Source: Fidelibacterota bacterium
GTDB lineage: Bacteria; Fidelibacterota; UBA2242
Direction: 5' to 3'
Assembly: GCA_003527965.1 (NCBI GenBank)
Contig: DPVY01000239.1
Span: 1 to 9,517 of the forward strand
DNA length: 9,517 nucleotides
Shown: positions 1 to 5,739 of the stretch, in pieces
Layout of the letters: every line of letters starts with the position of its first letter
Numbering within the stretch: the stretch's first letter is position 1
Notes under the pieces: model-generated
Seen by the model: only the letters and a program-made list of their open reading frames with translations
The model's database searches: none
What the model was told of the DNA's origin: nothing
Translations under genes and position numbers: made by a program

Positions 1-492
1 ACGAATCGTCTCTATCAGACAAGTTGAATATCTCTCCGGCAGAATCAATAACTGAAAAAGTTTCATCACATTATCTCAAAAAGATGTCTACGACATAGGC
101 TAACATTCCAACGGCATAATAGATCCGGTTGGCTTCAATCGTTCCACACGGAGCATATTGTTCGAAGAATCCCTTTGGGACAGGTTCAGTCCGTATTTCC
201 CATCTTCTATAAAATGCTCACCCCGACAAGTCGGGGCTGATGATGGTAAAGAACCGTATCTCCGCTCATTTCAACTTCAGGTATATTCATAATCACAGCA
301 TACTAATTACTATAGAAAACCTCGTCAAACAAATCAATTTGCCGATTACGTTTACGCTTAACAATCAGGCGAAAACTACGATTACTGTAATTCATTATGT
401 GAGTCGTCTCAACATATTCGCAATCAGCCAGAATGCCTTCCCGGTCTCTTATTCTCTGAGACGCAGTTGAAGGTATTCTCCCAATGTCTTCT
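1..492 (-). pseudogene. Degenerate transposase fragment, probably IS1380 family (C-terminal part)
   Basis: Reading the minus strand and changing frame gives successive pieces of a DDE transposase. From about 492 down to 237 one frame gives residues including RIPSTASQRIRDREGIL, then RLIVKRKRNRQIDLFDEVF, an in-frame TAG at 303-305, and TVLYHHQ. A second frame, 225-178, gives RGEHFIEDGKYGLNL, resembling the RGxAExxIKEGK/ELK motif that carries the catalytic Glu in IS1380-type enzymes. A third, about 172-74, gives GFFEQYAPCGTIEAN and RIYYAVGMLAY, resembling the PCG...ANA..F.iGVLAYNL segment. A fourth piece, 66-1, gives QLLILPERYSTCLIETIR, like the LvLPe.w...TiqTlR tail. At least three frameshifts and one stop make it non-functional. 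The N-terminal part is absent, since an intact exported-protein gene starts at 572. The gene runs off the left edge. Family assignment rests on remembered motifs; another IS4-superfamily group is possible. The upper boundary is approximate. Confidence 0.7.
221..236. repeat. Perfect palindrome inside the transposase remnant
   Basis: CCCCGAC-AA-GTCGGGG is a perfect 7-bp inverted repeat with a 2-nt centre. It lies exactly where the transposase frame changes, between the HHQ codons and the RGEHFIED codons. No T-run follows on either strand, so it is not a standard terminator. Confidence 0.75.
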
Positions 493-494
493 AT

Positions 495-513
495 CCCTAA
501 ATCCGATTTAGGG
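495..513. repeat. Palindrome at the edge of the transposase remnant
   Basis: CCCTAAATC-C-GATTTAGGG is a perfect 9-bp inverted repeat around a single central base. It sits about where recognisable transposase coding ends and just before the promoter region of the gene at 572. There is no downstream T-run. In style (C-rich outer arms, A/T-rich inner arms) it resembles the palindromes at 221, 1230, 1342 and 1384. Confidence 0.7.
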
Positions 514-519
514 CATTAC

Positions 520-548
520 TTGCATATTTGTTCGATTTCATCTATATT
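520..548 (+). promoter_or_regulatory. Putative sigma70-type promoter for the exported protein gene
   Basis: TTGCAT (520-525) and TATATT (543-548) are separated by 17 bp. The -10 is 5/6 to consensus and the -35 only 3/6. Transcription would start near 555, giving a leader of about 17 nt that contains an AAGAGGT ribosome site (561-567), 4 nt before the ATG at 572. Confidence 0.4.
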
Positions 549-571
549 TTATTTAAATGTAAGAGGTACTA

Positions 572-982
572 ATGAAAAATCTTTCAACAATCATCCTTAT
601 ATTGTTCGCATTTAATCTTCTCTCTGCTCAGGGAACAGTTGAAATTACCGATTTGGTAGTACAGCAGACTGAAAATAATTTATTTACAGTTACTGTTGAA
701 GTCACCAATTCTACATCACGGGAAATCAGCGAAATTGCCGGATATATTGATATTTACGATAATTCCAATCGTATCGTAAAGAAAGAATTTTTCCAAATAC
801 AACATGTCCACGACATCCCGCTTCGTCCACATGAATCCAAATCCAGCAGCGTTGTCATAGACCAGCGCCCTAATATGTCCAAAACAGCTCTTTATCGAAT
901 CACGCATTTGAGATTTTTCGGTGAGCAGAATGTTTATTTGGTCTGCCCTAATTGCGGCGAGATCATTCTTAAAGACGAATAA
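572..982 (+). CDS. Small exported protein with FxLYD-like beta-sandwich and C-terminal CPNC
   Basis: Function unknown. The 136-aa product begins with a signal peptide: Lys at residue 2, a hydrophobic core at about 4-17, and LLSAQ at 16-20, so cleavage after Ala19 would leave an N-terminal Gln, common in FCB bacteria. The mature part (about 22-115) alternates beta strands and contains TVEVTNSTS followed by a YIDIYDNSNRIVKKE stretch, resembling the FxLYD-type small beta-sandwich in exported bacterial proteins. The last 12 residues hold CPNCGEI (Cys125, Cys128), a lone CxxC that could form a disulfide or bind metal as a dimer. The ATG has an AAGAGGT site 4 nt upstream. It stands alone between decayed mobile DNA on the left and a palindrome-rich spacer on the right, so context says nothing about its role. 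No hairpin terminator follows. The FxLYD comparison is tentative. Confidence 0.75.
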   Translation: MKNLSTIILILFAFNLLSAQGTVEITDLVVQQTENNLFTVTVEVTNSTSREISEIAGYIDIYDNSNRIVKKEFFQIQHVHDIPLRPHESKSSSVVIDQRPNMSKTALYRITHLRFFGEQNVYLVCPNCGEIILKDE

Positions 983-1223
983 GTTTATCGCGAATCATCT
1001 CATTCGTTAACACATTTATACACTTTTACTATTCCTTATACAGACATTAATGTCATTTTGCGGCATGTTCAGCCGGGGAATATTTTTTGGGTCCATTTCA
1101 AATTGTACTGATAATTGTTTATCATACATCTAAAGGCGTTCAAAATTCCAGGATATTTTCAGGCAATAGTCCTCGAAGCTTCACACATTCTCAATAATAA
1201 TGTTTTATAGCTTAGATGTAAAA
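983..1223. other. Gene-free AT-rich spacer
   Basis: No convincing reading frame on either strand. It contains a perfect 12-bp palindrome, GACATTAATGTC (1043-1054), and a spaced 9-bp inverted repeat, TACATCTAA (1125-1133) with TTAGATGTA (1212-1220). Either could occur by chance in a region this size. No terminator is visible for the gene ending at 982. Confidence 0.5.
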
Positions 1224-1405
1224 GGTTAACCGTCGAATTGATTCGACGGGAGAGAACCGCATCCCGCACTGTTCCCGACTTTCTCAAAGAGACTTTCCGC
1301 AGGAACTCCTTCGGAGCCCTCCCGGAGTAGTCGGAGAATTTCCCAAATGAATTCGGGGGTGTGGAGTTAGTGCTATGAGTCCACCCAATGAATTGGGGGG
1401 TTAAC
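1224..1405. repeat. Palindrome-rich block, possible non-autonomous repeat element
   Basis: This GC-richer block sits between AT-rich flanks and begins and ends with the same 7-mer, GGTTAAC (1224-1230 and 1399-1405). Inside are three dyads: CCGTCGAATTGATTCGACGG (1230-1249, perfect 9-bp arms), CCCAAATGAATTCGGG (1342-1357, one mismatch) and CCCAATGAATTGGG (1384-1397, perfect 6-bp arms). Between them, two short CTCC-N-GGAG hairpins (1306-1316 and 1319-1327) could pair alternatively (ACTCC 1305-1309 with GGAGT 1324-1328). No protein is encoded. It could be a REP/MITE-like unit, the remnant of a larger mobile element, or the 3' region of the minus-strand DUF2520 transcript. Boundaries are inferred from the 7-mer pair. 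Confidence 0.5.
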
Positions 1406-1434
1406 GTTTGAAAGCAAAGATGATTTTATTACGA

Positions 1435-2262
1435 TTATTTTTCTTCGGATAATAATTGACGAGTTAATGCCAAAAATTGATCGTATAGTTTTTTTAATTC
1501 CGGCATATTTTCTAATTGCCGGCGGTGTTTTTGAATCGTTTTTTCGTCTCCCCTGACAGCCGGTCCGCTTAGGGAATCTTTCAAAGACTTATTCCAGGCA
1601 CTACCAAGCGCCTGCCCGGCAAGCCGTTCCAACATTAGTTTTAGAGTATCGTCAGGAATGCCTTTTGTTCGGGCAAGCCGTTTTAAGGCCTGAATCAGAA
1701 CCGTTATATAATTATTTATAAAGACAGCTCCAAGATGCACTGTTTCTTTCTGCTCGGAATTAAGAACTATCCCGGTAACACCAATCAGGCGGGCAAGATC
1801 AAGCAGATCATCCCGGATTTCCCCTTCGCAACTAAATACAGACCCGGGCATCATACGGATTCCCGTTTCTATATCAGGAATACTAATCAAGGGATGGAAC
1901 GAACCTGTTCGGCATCCTTGTTTTTGCAAAGGCTCCAGCGGTTTCGAATCCCAGGCGCCGGATGTATGGAAAACCTTTTTGCCATCGCCGTCTTTTAAAG
2001 TATTGACAAGTCGTTGCACAACCTCCTCAATAGCGTCATCTTTGACAGTAATGATAATCCATTCGCAATGTGCCGGGATTTGAGATAAATCAGTTGAACA
2101 TTTTCGAAAATGAACTCTCTTCAATGCCTTCCGAAGACCTTCTTGACTTCGGTTCCATAAAAAAGAGGGTTCAAACCCTGCTTTTTCCAGATGATATGCC
2201 AGTGCGACACCGGTCTTGCCAGCGCCTAAAACCGTAAAAGATGATTGAATTATTGCATTCAT
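1435..2262 (-). CDS. Rossmann-like / DUF2520 domain protein (putative NAD(P)-dependent oxidoreductase)
   Basis: This 275-aa protein has the two-part layout of the DUF2520 family, which is of normal length here. The N-terminal Rossmann fold (about 8-120) starts with a dinucleotide-binding turn, VLGAGKTGVALA (11-22), and includes HTSG (99-102). The helical C-terminal DUF2520 domain (about 135-270) has the family signature SLSGPAVRGD (230-239) followed by KTIQKH. FHPL (122-125) marks the junction. The fold resembles pyrroline-5-carboxylate reductase and F420-dependent reductases; the substrate is unknown and none can be read from the sequence. Its ATG overlaps the stop of the upstream MEMO gene in an ATGA, with only a weak ribosome site of its own, so translation is probably coupled. 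Transcription should come from the promoter at 3113-3141. The downstream side is the palindrome-rich spacer, without a T-run terminator. Confidence 0.85.
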   Translation of the reverse strand: MNAIIQSSFTVLGAGKTGVALAYHLEKAGFEPSFLWNRSQEGLRKALKRVHFRKCSTDLSQIPAHCEWIIITVKDDAIEEVVQRLVNTLKDGDGKKVFHTSGAWDSKPLEPLQKQGCRTGSFHPLISIPDIETGIRMMPGSVFSCEGEIRDDLLDLARLIGVTGIVLNSEQKETVHLGAVFINNYITVLIQALKRLARTKGIPDDTLKLMLERLAGQALGSAWNKSLKDSLSGPAVRGDEKTIQKHRRQLENMPELKKLYDQFLALTRQLLSEEK

Positions 2263-3089
2263 TCATACACCACAGCGGAAACATATCCGACAACCTGAGA
2301 TTTAGAACTACAGGTATCGCCCGAGGTGCGATAGTCCAGCGATTTACACTTAGCCTGACCAGAATGATCGGCGTAATGCATCAAGACCAGAATTGGACCA
2401 AGACCACAGGCTTCCAGACTTTGATCGTCATAACCCTGTCCCAACGATTCCAAGTCATAATCTTCGAGCAATTTGATAAAATGTGCGTCTTTCCGGCAGG
2501 CAATTTCATGAGGATAATAGTGCGACAGATCAGAACTGGCAACTACCATAACCTGTTCTCCTGCCGTCGTGTTAAATAAGGCTTCCGCAAATTCCCGAAG
2601 ATCTTCCGCCGTTGTCACGCCAACAGTAATTGGAACAAGATTGAAGCCGTCGGGATATATCTTCTGTAGAAAGGGCAATTGGACTTCAAGAGAATGTTCA
2701 GACTGGTGACCGACCGCTGACAGGATTGCATTTTTTGAATTACTCTTCAGCCTTTGACACAGATCCACATCAACAGGCACCACGCCCAGGGGAGTTTCAT
2801 AACCTTCGCCATGAAAAATGGAAACGCCCTGAAAATAATCACTGTGACTGGGCGCTATCACAATTACCGTCTTGACCGGAAATTTATACATCAACCGGAA
2901 ACCGTAAGCTGCGGTAGGAGCGGAACAGGAATATCCGGCGTGAGGAGAAATAATGCCAAAAAGACGGCTCGGTTGAAAAACCGAATCCGGCACATTTTTC
3001 AGGTAGGTCGCCACTTCACGATCCAGCGATTGCGGCGAACCGGCATAAAATGTACCGGCTACTGCCGGTTTTCGAATATTTTCAGCCAT
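2259..3089 (-). CDS. amrB: AmmeMemoRadiSam system protein B / MEMO1 family protein
   Basis: The 276-aa product matches bacterial MEMO1 homologues throughout: AVAGTFYAGSP near the N-terminus, SPHAGY (His50), APSHSDYFQGV (His82), EHSLEVQLPF (His132), ASSDLSHYYP (Asp187, His190) and ACGLGPI (Cys228). These correspond to the metal-site and nearby conserved residues of human MEMO1, which has the fold of class III (LigB-type) extradiol dioxygenases. The bacterial role is unknown; the family often occurs with AMMECR1 and a radical SAM protein, neither of which is in this window. A GTG nine bases upstream (3098) is open, but the ATG at 3089 is preferred: AAGGTGG lies 5 nt before it, and MAENIRKPAVAG fits the usual family N-terminus. 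It is the first gene of a two-gene unit and overlaps the DUF2520 gene by 4 bp. Confidence 0.93.
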   Translation of the reverse strand: MAENIRKPAVAGTFYAGSPQSLDREVATYLKNVPDSVFQPSRLFGIISPHAGYSCSAPTAAYGFRLMYKFPVKTVIVIAPSHSDYFQGVSIFHGEGYETPLGVVPVDVDLCQRLKSNSKNAILSAVGHQSEHSLEVQLPFLQKIYPDGFNLVPITVGVTTAEDLREFAEALFNTTAGEQVMVVASSDLSHYYPHEIACRKDAHFIKLLEDYDLESLGQGYDDQSLEACGLGPILVLMHYADHSGQAKCKSLDYRTSGDTCSSKSQVVGYVSAVVYE

Positions 3090-3112
3090 AATGTCCACCT
3101 TAATTTTTCTAC

Positions 3113-3141
3113 AAAATAAGCGAGTTCCACGCGAATGTCAA
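3113..3141 (-). promoter_or_regulatory. Sigma70-type promoter of the MEMO-DUF2520 operon
   Basis: On the minus strand a perfect TTGACA (3136-3141) is followed after 17 bp by TATTTT (3113-3118, 4/6 to TATAAT). Transcription would start near 3106, giving a leader of roughly 17 nt that carries the AAGGTGG ribosome site. This supports the ATG at 3089. Confidence 0.65.
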
Positions 3142-3261
3142 GTCATAAACAAGCCATAGTAATGTGGAAAATACCCGACAATAATTAACAAGCCGGAAAT
3201 ATTTCACGCAATCCCGTAATTCCCTCCCTGCGCTCCTCTAGAATCTACAATTATCCTTGAT

Positions 3262-4662
3262 TTACGATTTACCATCATTTTTTAACCCTTTCATTACGGT
3301 GTCATAGTACTCCGGATATAGCTCTTTTACACAGTCAGGACAAAGACCATGGCTAAATTCTACATCGGCATGTTCACTAATGTAAGCTTCGATCTGCTGC
3401 CAGTAACCGTCATCATCCCGAATCTTTTTGCAGTTAGCGCATATTGGCAACATACCGCCTAGCTGTTTAACTTTATTAAGCGCTTCCGTGAGTTCGCCGA
3501 TTAGTTTTTCGCGCTCCTGTTCAACCCGCTTGCGTTCGGTGACCTCTTTGTTTAATTCATTAATAGAAACAACGCTCTTTCTTAAATCGCCGGTCATTTT
3601 ATCAAAAGCTCTGGAAAGCTGCCCAATCTCGTCCTTAGCGCTGATGCCAACCTTATAATCCAGGTTGCCGGTGCCGATTATCTCAACACCTTTTTTAAGT
3701 TTGCTTATTGGAGCACTGATTTTCTTTGAAATTCTATTGCCGAGTAACAATACCAGCGCTATCCCCAAAATGGCGGTCAACCAGAAGAGGATCCTAATCT
3801 GCGCTAATGGTGCAAAAGCTTCACTTTTATCAATTTCCGCCAGTAAGAGCCATTGCATCTCGGGTATGCAGACAGAATATCCAAGGACATCGACGCCGCG
3901 ATAATCCCGGTATTCCGATACTTTGTGACTGTGTGTCGTTGAATGGTTATATTGCACTTCAAAATAATCTTTGAGAACCTCTTTAGCGACCTTTTGTTTT
4001 AAGATTGCCTCTTTTTCAAACCGCACCGGGGTTATTATAAAACCGTCCTTATTTACAAGGTATATCTCCCCGCTTTCTCCGAGACCGGTCCTTTCCGCGG
4101 TGATACGGCATAGGCTTTCCCCCTCGAAATTTAGTAAAATGACCCCGGAGAAATCAGCATTTACAAAAATCGGCGCTGCGACATTAATAACATAGTCTCC
4201 CGTATATCGAGAAAAATGGAGTTTCCCAAAATAAATTCTCTCCTTTGCATTTAAAAAGCATTCGTCATGAGCCAGATTCTCGCCACGGTCGGAATGGCTC
4301 GAGGCAACTATTACACCGTCCTTATTTAAAACCCTGATCCGGGAAATTTCCTGATTGGCTGCTATTATACTGTTTATTCTTTTATCAACCATATCAAGAG
4401 CAAGGCGTTGATCATAGTCTTTAGCGGGGGCAACTATATTTTTAAAAGGAATTCCAGTCGCTAATATCTGTGCGAATCTTTTGAATTCCTCTAAAAGTGT
4501 GTAAATATGATCCGCTCTTGACTGCGCTACGGATATTAAATGTAAAGATATTCCCTTCTTAAGACTATTTTTGGCAATTGTGTAGAGGGGAATAGTTGTA
4601 ACCAGAAATAGAACAGCCAACAATACAATAAATGTGAGGTCCAATCGATTTCTTATTTTCAT
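3262..4662 (-). CDS. Membrane sensor: Cache domain, HAMP, coiled coil and C-terminal CxxC/CxxC module
   Basis: A 466-aa inner-membrane receptor. Order: TM1 (about 9-30), a periplasmic double-Cache-like domain (about 31-285, with RIRVLNKDGVIVASS at 108-122 and IYLVNKDGFII at 200-210), TM2 (about 289-309), HAMP (about 310-363, with DEIGQLSRAFDKM), a coiled coil (about 363-400), and a terminal module. The module holds LPICANCKKIRDDDGYW and later FSHGLCPDC, giving Cys408, Cys411, Cys441 and Cys444, a likely Zn site. I recall this tail at the ends of PAS-domain and receiver proteins, mainly in Desulfobacterota and relatives; its function is not established. No histidine kinase, GGDEF, EAL or methyl-accepting domain is present, so output must be through the Cys module or a partner. 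GAGGG lies 5 nt before the ATG. The beta-barrel gene lies 85 bp upstream on the same strand without an intervening hairpin, so co-transcription is possible. Confidence 0.85.
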   Translation of the reverse strand: MKIRNRLDLTFIVLLAVLFLVTTIPLYTIAKNSLKKGISLHLISVAQSRADHIYTLLEEFKRFAQILATGIPFKNIVAPAKDYDQRLALDMVDKRINSIIAANQEISRIRVLNKDGVIVASSHSDRGENLAHDECFLNAKERIYFGKLHFSRYTGDYVINVAAPIFVNADFSGVILLNFEGESLCRITAERTGLGESGEIYLVNKDGFIITPVRFEKEAILKQKVAKEVLKDYFEVQYNHSTTHSHKVSEYRDYRGVDVLGYSVCIPEMQWLLLAEIDKSEAFAPLAQIRILFWLTAILGIALVLLLGNRISKKISAPISKLKKGVEIIGTGNLDYKVGISAKDEIGQLSRAFDKMTGDLRKSVVSINELNKEVTERKRVEQEREKLIGELTEALNKVKQLGGMLPICANCKKIRDDDGYWQQIEAYISEHADVEFSHGLCPDCVKELYPEYYDTVMKGLKNDGKS

Positions 4663-4747
4663 GTGTTCCCTCTGTTAACTCACTACTAATCAATTTACAA
4701 AACAAATTAAATAAAACACATTTTTACATCCGTTTCATACAGTGTAG

Positions 4748-5410
4748 CTAAAAGCAATATTCACCACCCGCGCTCAGCCATAGATTATGCTTTTCCGGCG
4801 GGTGTTCCACGTCGATAATTGACAGTATCCCGAAACCGCCCCGCAGGTTGATGTAGAATCGCCCCCGGTAAGGTATTCTCGCTCCGGCAACAATGCCCAG
4901 ATCGATTTTCCGAATATTATCGACTTCATTACTCGTTACGGTTTCCCCGACTCTGGTCCGGGCAACCGCCGAAATGTTCCGGCTCACGACGGGTCCCAGA
5001 AATATTTCCGGAATCAGTTTCTCATCGATTGGAACCGCAAATTGCAGCAGCAGCGGAAAATCCAGGTAATTGAGATCGAGACCGGCGCTGCTTCTATCAT
5101 TTTGGAGATCGGATTCGTTGGCATAACTATAGCGATAGCCCCGCATCGTGAAATTCACTTCCGGGCGCAGGTACAGATTATCCGCAACAGGAAACAGTAT
5201 ATAAGCGCCAATCCAGCCGCCCGGTTTCCAAAGTTTCTCTTTCGCTTCCAGACCCCACATCCGGCTCATCGACAAGCCCCCCATTGCGCCGGCATCTATA
5301 TTCTTAAAAAAGCCTGCTTGCGGCGGACCGGCCTGAACTACGACGCTAACGACAAGCGCTAACACACTACCAGAAATAAATCGACGCATCATCTCAGGTA
5401 ATTTTAACAT
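4748..5410 (-). CDS. Outer-membrane beta-barrel protein (porin-family, small barrel)
   Basis: A 220-aa exported protein with features of the small outer-membrane barrels grouped as outer membrane beta-barrel / PF13568-like. It has a signal peptide (Arg9-Arg10, hydrophobic core 11-25, likely cleavage near VQAG at 25-28), alternating amphipathic strands such as NLYLRPEVNFTMRGY (78-92), the typical YLDFPLLLQF segment (115-124) and a C-terminal aromatic (GGEYCF), the usual insertion signal for BAM. No ligand or enzymatic motif is visible; such proteins are often structural or of unknown function. The start is uncertain: ATG at 5410 leaves almost no leader after the predicted -10, whereas ATG at 5392 or 5389 gives MMRRF or MRRF and a more compact signal peptide. 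None has a clear Shine-Dalgarno. The sensor gene lies 85 bp downstream in the same direction. Confidence 0.8.
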   Translation of the reverse strand: MLKLPEMMRRFISGSVLALVVSVVVQAGPPQAGFFKNIDAGAMGGLSMSRMWGLEAKEKLWKPGGWIGAYILFPVADNLYLRPEVNFTMRGYRYSYANESDLQNDRSSAGLDLNYLDFPLLLQFAVPIDEKLIPEIFLGPVVSRNISAVARTRVGETVTSNEVDNIRKIDLGIVAGARIPYRGRFYINLRGGFGILSIIDVEHPPEKHNLWLSAGGEYCF

Positions 5411-5418
5411 GTTTTTTT

Positions 5419-5439
5419 ATCATATAAAAACCGGTTTTT
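5419..5439 (-). promoter_or_regulatory. Putative promoter -10 with adjacent palindrome upstream of the beta-barrel gene
   Basis: On the minus strand, TATGAT (5419-5424, 5/6 to consensus) is directly preceded by a perfect 14-bp palindrome, AAAAACCGGTTTTT (5426-5439). This would lie in the -35/-10 spacer and could be a repressor or activator site. No good -35 is seen at 17 bp, consistent with a weak or activator-dependent promoter. Inference from position only. Confidence 0.35.
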
Positions 5440-5739
5440 TCGCACGAAAGTTCTGATTGGTTTGCTCCCCGATGTCGATATTCAGATCTTTTGTGTCGCA
5501 ATATAATTAATGTTCGCCCATAAAATCAACTTATACTGAATTTCAAAAGTAATGTCCGATCTTTAAAACCGCCTGACAAACACAGTCGGATAGGCCAGAT
5601 CGGAAAAAATCCCAAATCACAATTACCTAAACAATTTGGTTAATTCGTATTTTCCAACATCACTTCACTGGGGTCTATGTTTCTCCTTTTACCCCTTTTC
5701 TGACTCCGTCTTCATTTTGTTCTAATATGAGATATTATT
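5440..5739. other. Gene-free spacer with a nested dyad
   Basis: No gene is seen between the ABC-F stop and the beta-barrel promoter. The main structure is a perfect 8-bp inverted repeat, TCCGATCT (5555-5562) with AGATCGGA (5597-5604), enclosing a smaller one, GCCTGAC (5571-5577) with GTC (5585-5587) and AGGC (5592-5595). The run after the second arm is A on the plus strand, so it is not a rho-independent terminator for the minus-strand ABC-F gene. No clear terminator for that gene was found. Confidence 0.4.

Noticed and set aside
240..470. Plus-strand open frame of 76 codons
   Set aside because: It lies antisense to the transposase relic, has no ribosome site and has no recognisable protein features.
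1125..1220. 9-bp inverted repeat TACATCTAA/TTAGATGTA as ends of a small mobile element
   Set aside because: A 9-bp inverted match somewhere in about 450 bp is expected fairly often by chance; there is no target duplication or coding content.
1224..1405. Group II intron or retroelement remnant
   Set aside because: The minus strand has stretches such as GTGCGGGATGCGG that look vaguely like intron tails, but no domain V hairpin or reverse transcriptase coding is visible.
2241..2579. Plus-strand frames opposite the MEMO gene (also 2754-3119)
   Set aside because: They are antisense to a strongly conserved protein and lack Shine-Dalgarno sites and family resemblance.
3087..3098. GTG at 3098 as the MEMO start
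   Set aside because: The GTG lies within AAGGTGG, the ribosome site for the ATG at 3089, and the shorter N-terminus fits the family.
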